Shown here: piece after piece, positions 31,046-43,125 of the stretch
Layout: each line of letters starts with the position of its first letter
Numbering within the stretch: position 1 is the first letter of the stretch
Assembly (NCBI RefSeq): GCF_020379485.1
Contig: NW_026014848.1
Coordinates: forward strand, 186,001-250,000
DNA from: Brassica napus
Taxonomy: Eukaryota > Streptophyta > Magnoliopsida > Brassicales > Brassicaceae
Length of the DNA stretch: 64,000 nucleotides
Direction: 5' to 3'
Notes under the pieces: generated by a model
What the model saw: only the letters and a program-made list of their open reading frames with translations
Told to the model about the DNA's origin: nothing
Database searches by the model: none
Made by a program: the position numbers and the translations under genes

Positions 31046-31198
31046 GCTCGGTCGCTGCGTAGCGATCGAGCGGAACGGACGCTCGGTCGCTACGTAGCGA
31101 CCGAGCGGAACGAACGCTCGGTCGCTACGTAGCGACCGAGCTTTGGCTTGGACTCGGTCTCTACGTAGCGACCGAGCGGGACGAACGCTCGGTCGCTA
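31046..31198. repeat. Array of ~26-bp palindromes, period 35 bp
   Basis: Units lie at 31046-31071, 31081-31106, 31116-31141, 31152-31177 and a half unit 31187-31198. The second and third are perfect palindromes: GCTCGGTCGCTAC followed by its exact reverse complement, centred on TACGTA. Most spacers are 9 bp (GGAACGAAC-like). The last unit is cut near its centre, where Athila sequence begins. Confidence 0.95.
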
Positions 31199-31323
31199 AG
31201 ATATATGTACCTGAAACAGAAGAAACAATTTTATCAGTTTTTAGTACAATAGTAAAACCTAGACTAAATCTAACTAGACAAGATCTAATGGCGATCAAAG
31301 CTCCCTGGCAACGGCGCCAAATT
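31199..31323 (-). other. Athila leader with primer-binding site
   Basis: Minus-strand TTGGCGCCGTTGCCAGGGAG (31320-31301) lies three bases after the LTR end GGTATCA. This is the characteristic Athila-type primer-binding site. The remaining internal sequence ends at the palindrome array. Confidence 0.8.
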
Positions 31324-32782
31324 TGATACCACTCAAATTACCCTAAGGAGTGATTTATACTCTCTCAAATAAGAGGTCGAGTTGTAGTACTTAGGGATCG
31401 AATTCACAGGGAGCTAGGGAACCAATTAGATCTAATAGTTTATGATTAAGCTAGGCTAATAGTTTATAAAGCAGTAAATATAGATAGGAAAGCAGTAAAC
31501 AGTAAACAAGTTGAACAAGACTATTTTTCAGCTTGGTAGGGAGTTGTTTGATGGAAGGATGGTTGCTAGATCTAGGGTTTCTATTTAGGTAATGAGGATT
31601 ATAATGATATAGAGGCTAATTGTTGCTTGCAAGATATATTAGAGCTCAACTCCTTAATCACAGTGATCAGCGATGGCAATGTTTCACTGGTTAACTAACT
31701 AGATCTTGGATCTCAACTGTCGTCTTTTGATCACAAGAAAGTGTCGATCGATGATCCTATAGGGATATCGATCGATACACCTTTAGCAAATATCGATCGA
31801 TTGTCAGAAGACAATATCGATCGATGCTTTAGCTAAGCCCTAGGCGCGGGTTGATAATGCTCACTAGTCTCCTAGATCAGCGGTTAGCATCTCTCTAGCA
31901 GTCCTAGCATGATAGATTATATTCAGGACAGGATGATCAAGGATGCTTGACACATGCAAATTCCTAGGTTCAATATTCTAGTTAGCAAGGCTAGAACAAG
32001 CATTAAGAACAATCAATCAATGAATATCACAACTTAGCAGTTCTATATTTTGGACTAATCTCTCATCCTATTTGAACCCTAAACCTAACAGGTGGATCTA
32101 TTCAGACCTGAAGTTTGTCACATAAATCATAAATGAATAGATGAAAAGCATAAATAATATAAAACCAAAACAATGGAGTTCCAAGAGGACTCTGAAGGAG
32201 TTCCTCTCTTCTCTCCTAACTAAGAACAATGAATCAAATAAATCTTTGATAGCGTGTAGCCGTCAACAATGGCTTAGAAATAACATAAATAGGGTTTATG
32301 GCCATCCAAGGGTATTCTGGTAATTTGGTGTTGCTTCTGGGCTTCAGTCGGTCATAAAATATGCTCGGCCCGCATTCTGGCATCCATATCGTTCGATGTC
32401 AAGAGTTCTGCATCGATCGACATATGTTCCTCTTCTCGACAGATTTCTCTTGCGAGGCAGACTGACCACTCCTCAGTAAAACTGGAATAACTTCTGCTAC
32501 AGGATGCTGATTGACCTCAAACCAGTGGTATTGGAAAGCTAACTCAAATATTTATATATTTCTTAAATATGAGTTCAATATAACGGTCGGAAAGTCTCCA
32601 TCCATAGCTAGACATCTGACACGTCTTTGTAGTTCTGCACCTCAAAAGACTCCAAAATCACCATATTTCTCTAGAACGTACATGAACCTGTAAATACTCT
32701 AAATAGACTCTATATAGCAGTAAACATATATTAAAACACTTATAGACCATGGCTGAAAGTGGGTAAAATTCATGGTCTATCA
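31324..32782 (-). mobile_element. Athila 5' LTR, complete (1459 bp)
   Basis: On the minus strand it runs from TGATAGACCATG (32782) to GGTATCA (31324) and is followed by the primer site. It includes GTACTTAGGGATCGAATTCACAG (plus 31389 on) and several TCGATCGAT motifs. It matches the truncated 3' LTR at 16741-17379 on the same strand. The small ORFs within it look spurious. Confidence 0.85.
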
Positions 32783-32820
32783 AGTACAAATCACTCATAG
32801 AGTAATTTGAGTGATGTCAA

Positions 32821-33860
32821 AGTTTTATTAAGACAATTAGGATTATATTAGTATAGAGACTAAGATTGTATATTTGATATTCTAGAAGTCAAACCAAGGA
32901 ATAATCTATCAACTTCCGTTTGTTTAGATTATCTATTGTCTAGATCTAAGACCTCAACTGTCGTATGTTGGTCTTGAGAAAGTGTCGATCGATGCTAATA
33001 ATGGATAGTCGATCGATACACCTTTCAGATCGTCGATCGATACAACTATCGATTTGTCGATCAACGTTCCTTCTAGCAAGCTTTGGTGAGAGGGTTTGGA
33101 CGTGTTCACTAGGTTTCCTAGATCAACTCCCTTTTGTTTCTAGCAATCCTTGCACAATATGAATTAGTTCAGACAAGGGACCATGCTTCCGCTTGCTCCC
33201 TATTATCTAATATCACGGTTCTAGTTATCTACTCTAGGACACAAGCAATAAGAGCAATTCAATTGATGTATATCCAAACAACTTAGCAGTTCAATATTTG
33301 AGGCTAATCCCTCATGACTATCTAAACCCTAAATCTAACAAGGTGAATTACTCAGACATAGCAAAGCAATTCATAACAAAGGAATAAGAAAACTGCATAG
33401 ATAGATAAGAGTAGAAAAACTGGAGTTCTAATGCAAAGCTCTGAAGGAGTCTTGGATCTTCTCTCCAAACCTAAAACTCTAAGTAAGGAAGAATATAAAG
33501 TGTGTGTTGCCTAGAATAATGGCATAGCACATAAATATTAGGTTAAAACTCTTCAGGTGCAATTTGGTAATTCTTGTGGAACTTGGGCTTAAAGTCGGCT
33601 GGGAACCAAGTCTGGTCTTGCATGCTTCACCGTCGATTGACAACACAAGGTGTGTGTCGATCGATTATCATCTCAAATTGTCGACCGCTGGACTAGTTCA
33701 ATTGTCAGCTACGGGTCTCTCTCATTTTATCTACAAAATGCACCAAAATCACCATTTTCCTCCAAATCACTCTTGAACCTGTAAACATACTAAAAAGACT
33801 CCAAAAAACAATAATGTATCTTAAAATACCTATATACCATGGCTAAAAATGGATAAAATA
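32821..33860 (-). mobile_element. Second, truncated Athila-type LTR
   Basis: Colinear with 31580-32760 of the adjacent LTR (AGAAAGTGTCGATCGATG, GGTTTCCTAGATCA, CTCATTTTATCTACAAAATG) but diverged. It lacks both termini. 32783-32820 is a short junction with a small inverted repeat (ATCACTC/GAGTGAT). Confidence 0.7.
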
Positions 33861-33867
33861 CCTATAT

Positions 33868-34273
33868 ATAGAAATGCTCAGTTGGTCGGTACATTCATGT
33901 TGCAGGGCTTAGTGAAAAATTTTGAATATTTCTCCACGCTCCAACTGGTAGAAGTTTCCCCTTGCTTTCCAAGTACGTCTTCTTGCATGAAGCATGAATT
34001 TTTTATCCCTGTTACATGTTCATATACAAATCGATGATAGTTAGTAATGTCACGATTCAAACATCAAAATATTATATACTCTACTCAATAATATTAGATA
34101 ATAACAATGATATACTCAATACATACACGCTCATATGATAAGATCATTTCAAGTGTTTCTTCAGAGACAGAGTTGTACTGTTTCCAAGTATGTAACACTT
34201 TCACGTGAACCTTCCAGCCGCATTTGAAAGACTTCACATCACTCAATAGCATGAACAGCATAAGAGAATTCAT
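33868..34273 (-). pseudogene. RPA1-like (DUF223, OB-fold) gene fragment
   Basis: Exon 1 (34273-34127) encodes LSDVKSFKCGWKVHVKVLHT and TWKQYNSVSEETLEMILSYE. A GT-AG intron follows, then exon 2 (from 34008) with KIHASCKKTYLESKGKLLPV and GAWRNIQNFSLSPA. These match the first OB-fold of replication protein A 70-kDa-like proteins, which normally bind single-stranded DNA. Defects: an extra base or frame change at the exon 2 start, a TGA after SLSPAT, and truncation against the Athila LTR. A TATAAATA box lies about 55 bp upstream of the ATG. RPA-like genes are known passengers of plant Helitrons, and a Helitron-like 5' end lies 1.3 kb upstream on the same strand. Confidence 0.75.
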
Positions 34274-34324
34274 ATTGCTTTTTTCTGCATCGAAATGGTG
34301 TGTTGAAGTGGATGGAAATGGTTG

Positions 34325-34332
34325 TATTTATA
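34325..34332 (-). promoter_or_regulatory. TATA box of the RPA1-like pseudogene
   Basis: TATAAATA on the minus strand, 52-59 bp upstream of the ATG at 34273. Confidence 0.5.
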
Positions 34333-36405
34333 AGAGGAGGTAAATAGGGTTTTTGCGTGCAACATTGATTTTATTGTTATAGAATATCCAAGCATATTTT
34401 AGGAAGTTGAGGATATTTCGTGAATGTGCATTTCCTAAAAACAATTATACAGTTAAGATAATATTTAGGCAATATATTTTATAATCTATATGTGTGGATC
34501 AACTAACAATTTGAAATTAATAGAGAGATTTTCTTTTGTCAATACCAATATTTGCTTTTAAGTGCATTAATTAATTACTTAATAGTATATAGTGTTAGAC
34601 GATCGACCAAGTATGTAATATATGCTATAAGCAGATATGAAAGTTTGTATATATACATTAGTTAATACATTGACCATCGCCCAAGTTTCATAATGATACA
34701 CAAACTATGGAAAGTTAAATATTAAAATTTTGAATTACGCATCGTAAATGTATTACATGATATAAATTAAATGTTAAGAAAATCAGTCAGCGTAAAAGAA
34801 TAGATATCTATAATTCAACACTTTAAACGAATGAAAAAAAAACTATAGTATTGTTAGGATTATATTTTTTCAGATTTGTTTTTAAATAATCTATATTTTA
34901 AAGACGGATAACGACATCAGTTAGCATTGTTAGGAATATACGAAAATATGAATTCTATCAAGATTATGTAAATAGATTAGAGGTTGTGTTCTTATCCATT
35001 AGAAAATGTTCAAATTTAGAGATTACTTGAAAGAAAATTCATTTCTATGATGAAATGTTTAGATCATGGGATTAGATTGAAGAAATGACTTGATTTTCAT
35101 TGTTAATATTGATAACGTTTTTCAGTAAGTAGCATTTCATTGTTAATACATTCGATCCAAGAATTATTTCAGAAAGAGGGTTCATGGTTTAGGTTATGTG
35201 GTTATAGTCAACGTCATGTAATTTGCATTTAAGGATTGAAACCCTAACTGTTTTGAGATCTGACATTAGGGACTAAATCATCTTAGACCGGATTAGAATT
35301 AGGAAAAAAAGGTTTAAAAACAAACCATTAGAATATGGTTCAATGGAAACGACACAGGTTCAAACAGAAATGGCTCGAAAAGTGCTAAAACGACGCAGTA
35401 TCAAACAGGAAAATAATCGCAAACCGAATTAGAATTAGGAATTCGCGGTTTAAAGCCAAACCATTAAAATGGTTTAGGCGAAAACGACGCAGTATCAAAC
35501 AAAAATGGTGCGGAAAATCCAAATTGCCCTTAATGAAAAAGACGGCAAGGCTACTCGCTAGGGGCAATTAGAGTAAAAAACCGAAATGTAACCTGTTTTA
35601 ATAGTATAGATCTACAAATTTTGAATATATATTCTTGAGGTTTATATGTTAGATTCAAAAGTTTATAAATTCAACCTAATGCAATTTTTAATATTTCTAA
35701 TTATTATTCAAAATTTTGGCATTGTATACAAAATGTATATTTTCATACAATATTCATATCTGTGAATTTCGCGGACAACTACCTAATTCATTATTTAAAA
35801 ATAAAAGTTTTACTTGTGAAGGTTTTTTATGTTTTGAAATGATTTTGACATTTTGGATATTCAGTTTTTTTTTTTCAGATCTAAAGACAATATCAAACCT
35901 TAAACTTACTTCTTAAGTATTCAATTGTTATTACTAACATGAATCTTGAGTTATATTCTATTTGTAGAATTTTTAAAATAGTATAGTACATGAAATTTTT
36001 TTTGTTTCATCTTCATATTTGGGAAATATATTTGTTTTCATTTTTAGAAAAAAAAGATAATATATGCAAAAATGAAGATACTTTTTCTTAATATAATAAT
36101 TCTTTTTACAAGAATAAAAATTTTAATTAACAAATTATAAAACAAAAACAATAAGAGAGACGAAATATGGAAGTTTTTTTACAGCTCTTCCGCGGAGACT
36201 GACAAGTTTGAGCTTAAAAATCACTAAGAACAAGGCAGAACGTCGGATCAAGAAAGGAGGGAGTAATAATACAGACAGAGAGAGATAAGGATAAAGATAT
36301 TTCTTGTAAATTGTTTTGGTACCCTTCCCACATAGGTTGCTGAAGTACTCATAAAATAAAATGTAAAACGACATCATCATATTAATAAAGTGTTGATTTA
36401 GTTAT
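34333..36405. other. AT-rich spacer with an ~136-bp duplication and a Helitron-like 5' end
   Basis: No gene recognised. About 35285-35560 holds two tandem copies (CCGGATTAGAATTAGG near 35289, CCGAATTAGAATTAGG near 35425, each followed by ACGAC...CAGTATCAAAC-like sequence). At 35610 the minus strand begins TCTATACTATTAAAACAGG preceded by A, the layout of a Helitron 5' terminus. No matching 3' end could be fixed. Confidence 0.5.
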
Positions 36406-37267
36406 TCATCCATCAAGCGTCCTCTTTCTGGTAGCTATTGGAATAAATAGCTCAGAACTTTCGGCGCATGCTGCTGGCGGATAGAAGGTATCAGGATGTT
36501 CAATGGCAAAATAGAAATCTCTCACTGCCAAAGCTTCAATAATATCCCGGACCTTGTGTTCTTCTAGGATTTTTTGGTTTTTTGTGATTATCAGCACATT
36601 TGTTCCTGCAGGATAATGGCTCATTGCCCAGAAAAGAAGCTCCACTAACATCATGTTCATTCGAGCAACTCTGTCCCCTGGAATAGTAAGATCAACATAT
36701 ATATACATAAAAAGGAAGAAAAACAAAGAGATAGAAAGATAGTGAGAAAAGAGGGGTAAGTAAAGCGTAAAACACCTTCAAATATTTTGGAATAAATTCC
36801 GGCTTCCAAATATTGGTCAAGCAAATCTTGGGGGATGGTTATCTTTGGGCCAAAGTAACCGTTGATTCTAATCCGACCTCGATAACCTTCTTTCTCAATA
36901 GCTGTTACGATATTCTTTTTAAACAAAAGAGGATCAGGGATTGAGAAATCCTCCGCGTCGAACATAACATACGTGGAGCGCACTGCGAGTAGAAGGAATA
37001 TCAAGACATACTTATGAAACAAAAAAAAAAAAATTCGTGAAAACAAGAAATTTTGTCAATAATCTAACAGGTCGATCAGAAGAAATCTACTCTATGTCTA
37101 ATTAATCACATGTACGAACGAAATTTTATTATGACAAATGGATCGGATGAAATCTAATCATTATGTACCAGACAAACAATTTCGAGAAAGGGATCGATCT
37201 TACACATCTCTTTTCTCAGTGGCTTGGGGAAAAGTCTGTCCATCGTTTCGTCGGTGCCCGTGGACAT
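36406..37267 (-). CDS. NYN-domain protein, three exons
   Basis: Model: exons 37267-37204, 36982-36776 and 36677-36406, GT-AG introns, 180 aa, continuous frame. After a short N-terminus (MSTGTDETMDRLFPKPLRKE) comes a NYN/PIN-like fold: STYVMFDAEDFSIPDPLLFK, ALEKKGYRG-like AIEKEGYRGRIRINGYFGPK, LEAGIYSKIFEGDRVARMNM, LVELLFWAMSHYPAGTNVLI. NYN domains are PIN-like RNase folds. Acidic residues D and E/D in MFDAEDF are kept, but the usual late motif S/D-G-D-x-D-F reads ITKNQKI, so activity is doubtful. It has its own TATA and GGCCCA boxes. No stop or frameshift was found. This is the best candidate for a real host gene in the window, and I do not know its biological role. Confidence 0.72.
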
Positions 37268-37378
37268 GGTTCGACTCTGCGAGCAAGAAAATAGGAGAAG
37301 CCTCTTCGTGGAAAGTTTTGCTGCCGATAAGAGACTTAGGGTTAAACCTGCCGCAACCTCCTCCTATGCGTCTATCTA

Positions 37379-37410
37379 TGTATAAAGGCCCATGTGTTTT
37401 CTATTGGGCC
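37379..37410 (-). promoter_or_regulatory. Promoter of the NYN gene: TATA and GGCCCA (site II-like) boxes
   Basis: Minus-strand TTTATACA (37379-37386) lies about 115 bp upstream of the ATG. GGCCCAT (37387-37393) and TTGGGCC (37404-37410) adjoin it. GGCCCA boxes are typical TCP-binding site II elements of plant housekeeping promoters. Confidence 0.5.
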
Positions 37411-37470
37411 AGGCCCCCCAGATATCACATTTGTAAAACAAATTAAATGGTGAAATAATCTCTTAAACAC

Positions 37471-38011
37471 CCGGAAAATGAGTTAACTATTTGAAATGCG
37501 CAAATTTAATATCAAAGTATTGTTTGCACGATTTTATTCTCCAACTAATAGTTGACTTGGCAAATTGGTGACTGAAAAAGTCAACCATACGATACTCGTT
37601 AGTTTTATATCAATCACTGCCATTAAACCTGAAAAACTCAAAATTCCCAAATTCAAACCCCAATTTTGAATGAAGACGATTTTTGGCGATGGAAATGGCG
37701 ATCTCCGATGATATTTGTTTCCGTGATTGGGTCGGATTTTCTCTCTTATCACCGGAAATCGTCTTTTCCATCGCTGGAAATCGTTTTCACTCAAAGTTAG
37801 AATTTAAATTTATAGATTTCGAGTTTTTCAAGTTCAATAACGAGGATAATTGATATAAAATTAACGAGACTAGTCATTGACTTAACCGTTGATTTTCTTA
37901 GTCACTAATTTGCCAAGCCAACTATTAGTTGGGAAATAAAATCGTGCAAGTACTAGTTCAGTATTAAACTTGCTGATTTCAAATAGTTGAGGATTAAATG
38001 CTCATTTTCCC
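37471..38011. mobile_element. Non-autonomous Mutator-like element with long inverted repeats
   Basis: The left end CGGAAAATGAG and right end CTCATTTTCCC are inverted. The arms extend about 120 bp (for example GCACGATTTTATT...CCAACTAATAGTTG against its complement near 37920-37950). Flanks are CTTAAACAC (37462-37470) and CTTAAAAAC (38012-38020), a 9-bp target-site duplication with one change, the size typical of Mutator-like elements. The internal ORF is antisense noise. Confidence 0.8.
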
Positions 38012-39000
38012 CTTAAAAACTACTTGATTTTAATGTGTCATTTCAAAATGATAATTATTTTTTTATAAAATTTTATTTCACAAAAACAATTATCATATTC
38101 ATATTTTTTAGTTTATATAATTTATTTAAATTTGTGTATATTATTTATTTAAATTTGTTTTTAAATTAAGTTTTAAAACTTAAAAACAAAAAAAATTAAC
38201 ACTATTCTATATAATTTTTTTAATTTACATATTTAATAATTTGATGGAAATAAATTATCAAAAACATCATTTTAATTTTATTGCATGTATATACCTTTTG
38301 ATTTCAATTTTGTGTTTATAAATAAAATAAAAACATTAATTTGAAATGTTATTGTATTAATGTTTTAGATTTGTGAAATTGAAAAACAATATATAGTTAT
38401 TCTATTAACTGATAACATAATTTAAATAATATTTTACATTTAATAAATTAAACATAGTTTAATTGGATTGATATATTATTTTACGGAATAATACTATGTT
38501 CATATTAAAAAAAAACTTTGTTCATATGAAGAGCAAAATATTATTTTTCAAGTACAAACCTGAGCACAAATATGTCAGTTTGTTTGGGTAGTGTCTTCAG
38601 CACACACTCTGATTTTTAGTCTACTCGTAGACCACATTAAAGATATATTTATATACAGCTTTAATTGATGAGTTTCTTTCAAAAAATGACTTAAAATTTG
38701 TTGTCAAACACATAAATGATATTTTTTTAAAAAAAAATTGTTTTCCCTATTGATTCTAAGAACTTAATTAATTCACAAAAATGTCATTATTTGACTTTTG
38801 GAAATATAATAATTTTACTCATACATCCTCATCTTCATCACTTATTTATAAAAAATATCATGGTTTTCAATATCACAAACAACCATTAACAACCAAAATC
38901 AAACTCTAATGTACTAAAAAATCAATGTGTACTTCTTTTTATCTTGTTTCTTACATTCATAAATCATTTATCTTTCTTATCCTCTCTCATTTCATCCTTT

Positions 39001-41965
39001 AAAGTCAAAAATTTGGATCGCAAGATTATATTTTCAATAAATTACTTAAGTATTATTCTTTTTGGTCAATAACAAATGAGTATCTTTCCTTAAGAAGTTA
39101 TGGATGCTTGGGAAATCTAATCACAAACTCTCGCCGCAGCTATGTATTATATTAAGAAATTCATATGTGTTTCACGTAGAGTATTTTTTGGCAAAGCTAC
39201 TGGTTAGTGCATATGTTAGTTTCTTAATTGATTATTTCGTGAGTTTTCCTAATAATACTTTAACAGTTTTTAAGGTTTTTGTGTAACGAAAAATATTGGG
39301 TGGACTTCCCAATAAGTCTCCAAAAAAACGAGGTTAGTTTTGTAAATGACCAATATTTTGAAGAAATTTAACTTTGTCATAGAAAGACTTATATATAAGT
39401 CTATTGTGAGTTGACTTCTAGAATTTCAGTTTTTAAATAAATTCTACAGTCTCTTACTAATACTTATTCATTTCACTTCAGTACTATAAATAGTAATACT
39501 AGTATTACTAGTAAAACAGTTTTGCCTTAGTAAACTATAGTCATCTTAGTAATACCTAGAAATTATCCTTACACTAACTAATCAAATTTTTAGGACAATT
39601 TTGTTCAGATTTTACATCACCCATGATATATAATTCGTCAAATGAAAGATTGTACATTATCCATGATATATAATTCATCTAATGAAATTAAACACAAAAA
39701 AGCATTGAAAACGGACATAAAATATACCATAAACCCATAAACACAGTTTTCAAAATCGTTTTTTTATCTCTTAAAATTTGCATCAAAACTTTTTTTACAC
39801 TAGCCAAGATATACACTTCATTTAAATAGTATTCCGGCAAAAAAATTCATCAAAAACAGACGTAAAATATACTTGAAATCCATATACACAGTTTTCAAAA
39901 TCGTCTTTACTCTCTCAAAACTTTCATCAATTCTTACTTTTTAAACGTGACCGAGATATAAACAATATTTAAATGATATTCCACAAAAAAAAAAATCATG
40001 AAAAACAGATAAGAATTACTTGTCTTTCAAGCTTCAAAATCACCAATGAAGAGTGAGGAAGAAGGGATCTATCCAGAGGAGAGGAAAGAGGCAGAGAGAG
40101 AGGTGTGGGTCAGCCAGAATCTGATTGGTTAAGGTTAATATGTGGCCTATGATGGTAGATGAGTTGGTTAATTTAATTGGAGAAATTAATGTATTTATGA
40201 GTTGGAATGAGATATAATAAATTAATAGAGGGTTATATATGAAAGCATAATCATAAAAGAGTAGTGAGAATAGAGAGGGGGAAAAGTGAATTATTTTTTT
40301 TCAGTAGGGGAAAATGAAGTTAAAAGTCCATAATATACGACCACAACAACAACCCAATTAACTCATAAGAACGAGACATATATTCCTAGTTTCTTATAAT
40401 TGTTCTCCATATGCTCACATGTTGTCAAACCAACAAGGATTTTCTTACTCAACAGAACTCCTTAACATGGTCTTTCCCAACGTACAAGTTTGTAACCTGA
40501 TGAAAACAGATTTGTTAAGATTTTGAGTAGTAACTACAGCAAAAACTGAATTAGCACGTTTTTCCAGAGCAAGAAAGAAGTAGTTTTGAAACCCACCCGC
40601 TTATACATTCTGATCCATAGACCTCCAAAGAGGCATTGACGATGCAAGCCTCGCAACGCTCAAGAATCTTTCTCAGCTAGAATCCTAGAACCTAATAGAA
40701 GATTCGGACGTCGAGCGTTTTTTGATTCCGTAAGATCAACCTCAATTAGCATCGACAACAACTCGACTGCATCGAGACTGTAGAACTGGCAGCTAATGCG
40801 ATTGAGAAAAATACATGAATCATAGATCTCCGTATGGTTGGTCATCTTCTCGTTGTTCGTGGCTTTTTGGTTTAACATTAGGAAGACAATGACAGGAGAA
40901 TAAGAAATATGTTTAGGAAACTGGTATAATTAAAACGACATTGTACTAGGTCAGTGGCAGAGGATTGTAAATATTAGGGAAAATTTAGGGTTAAGTACAA
41001 AATGTACTTCAGTTTTAATAGTTTAGATTACTTTATAATTTGTATGCATAATTTATATTAATAATATTATATTATTTTAATATACATATGATTTTAAATA
41101 TGTTATATCTAGTCGATTTTGTTTTTTACAATCGATTTAATTATCATTTGCATATATTGGATTGCATCGATTTCTCTGAATTCAACTATAATATTTTTTA
41201 TTCTAAATGTATTAAAATTTTGATTAATTTTCTTATTTGAATTTAGGTTGGTTGTTGTTTTAGATATGTAAATATATTTTAGGAAGATTATGTAATATAA
41301 CTTAAGATATATTATGCTTAAAATAAAATTAAAATAAACTAAAATGTCTGATTCCAAATTACATAAATTAATATAACAAAAATATTTTGAAGTTTCATGC
41401 ATATATATAATTTACAAAAGATCTAAACTGTAACAGTTGGTTAATATTCTATTTTCATTTGTTAATATGTTTTGAGTCATCCCATTATTTATTTTTATAA
41501 AACATATTATTTTATTATAAAATTATATATTCTTATTGTAGTTAAAAATATGATTTTAGATATAATGATGATTAGTCGAGTCACTCATGTTGTGAGTATA
41601 TTGAGTTACATATATTCTTTCAAATTCAAACTAAAGTATAATTATTTTTATTATATAATTAAGTTAAATCAAATTATTATTATTTTCGTTTAAATGTGCA
41701 TGTATTTAATAATATTTATCAAATTATATGTTTTTTAAATAAAAATTAGAAAATAAAACGATGATCAATAGTAAGTTACATACATAAGTAACTGATACAA
41801 TTTTGGAAGCTCATTAACACATATCAATATTTACAATAATTAAAATATTTTATAAATTCTAAATAATTTTATGTCTTAGATTTATTGAAAGGTAAGCTGA
41901 AATTTATTTTAAATAATATAAAAATGAGAATTCACTTTTACTTTGGTATTTTGATTATGGTTATA
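39001..41965. other. AT-rich interior with ~145-bp tandem repeats
   Basis: Around 39600-40020 about three diverged copies occur (ACACAGTTTTCAAAATCG at 39741 and 39886, period 145). No coding family was recognised. A short ORF at 40660-40878 (minus) lies in a less AT-rich patch (40400-40900), but I could not identify it. Confidence 0.5.
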
Positions 41966-43125
41966 CTAGGTGTTTTGCCCGCATTTGCAAGCATAATTAT
42001 TTTATACATACTTATTAATAAATGTACTATTATTTAGAGATAAAAAAAAATTAAATTCATACTATTTTATGAATCTTTCAATTTCTTAATTTTTGGATAA
42101 CTACATCAATAGTTTTTTTTTTAAATGTTGTTTTCTCTAACCAATTTTTATCATATTAATTTATAAAAAATAATGTAATTAATTAGAAAATATATAATTG
42201 TTAATATAAAGTGATGTTATTAAATCAAATTCTTGGAATAATCAAAACCTATAAAATCTCAAAATAAATTAAAAGCACAAGAATGTTAAACCGAACCCAA
42301 ATTTACATATTATATTAATCAAAGTAAATAAAATTACTGATATATGTATAATTGTATTGTGAAATACCCCCCATAATAACTGAATAAACACTCAAACAAA
42401 TCAACCATGTTGACAAACAACATTAATATATAATGTATAAGATAAGAACATTTCCTATATATTGTTATTTTCATTTCCAGATGCTATAACAGAAAAAATA
42501 AGCAATAGTCAATCTATATTTTTTTAATTTAAAATTGGTATTGATATTTTCCTATAAAATAGTATTTATGTAGTATAAAATATATATTTGTTATTTGAAA
42601 TGGTCTTTTAACTTTAAAACTTTAATAATTATAACTAACAATCATTTTGAAATACATTTTTTATAAAAAGAAGAAGAATCACATTTTTCTTTACATATTA
42701 TTATTTTAAAAATTTTAGTTTAAACAAAGTTATAATGCCTTGAAACTCTTGAAAAATATAAATCAATTTTGTTTTATATAAAACTATTTTAATATTATAT
42801 TATAATGAGAAATTTAATTATTTTATGTGTATATATAATAATAATTATAAAAATTAACAAATAAGAAATAAAGATGTAGATAAACACAAAATAAATACAT
42901 GTAATTATATTTTATTTTTCTAAACACGTTTTTCATTTATGTTTTTGAGATAAGTTTTATATTATTAATTTTTAATCAGTTAAATAATGAATTATATAAT
43001 TATTTATTATGATATTAAAACTTTAATCAGTCATATTAAAATTATTTATTTTAATTAATGACTCATCCTAAAATTATGGAGAGCATGAAAAACTAGCAAA
43101 TTCACTTTTCAGATAATAGTATAGA
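41966..43125 (-). mobile_element. Non-autonomous Helitron (1160 bp)
   Basis: On the minus strand the 5' end TCTATACTATTATCTG starts at 43125 after an A. The 3' end GCTTGC-AAAT-GCGGGC (hairpin with G-T pairs), then AAAACAC and CTAG, stops at 41966 before a T. This matches the A|TC...CTRR|T rule for Helitrons. The interior is AT-rich without genes. Confidence 0.7.

Noticed and set aside
36135..36380. 81-codon ORF next to the NYN gene
   Set aside because: AT-rich sequence in the probable 3' UTR; low-complexity hydrophobic peptide.
37534..37794. 86-codon ORF in the Mutator-like element
   Set aside because: It spans an inverted arm of a miniature element; no family motif.
40660..40878. 72-codon minus ORF in a less AT-rich patch
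   Set aside because: Some codon regularity but no recognisable family, promoter or splice support.
41109..41402. 97-codon minus ORF in AT-rich DNA
   Set aside because: Composition rich in Ile, Asn, Lys and Tyr, as expected from random AT-rich sequence.
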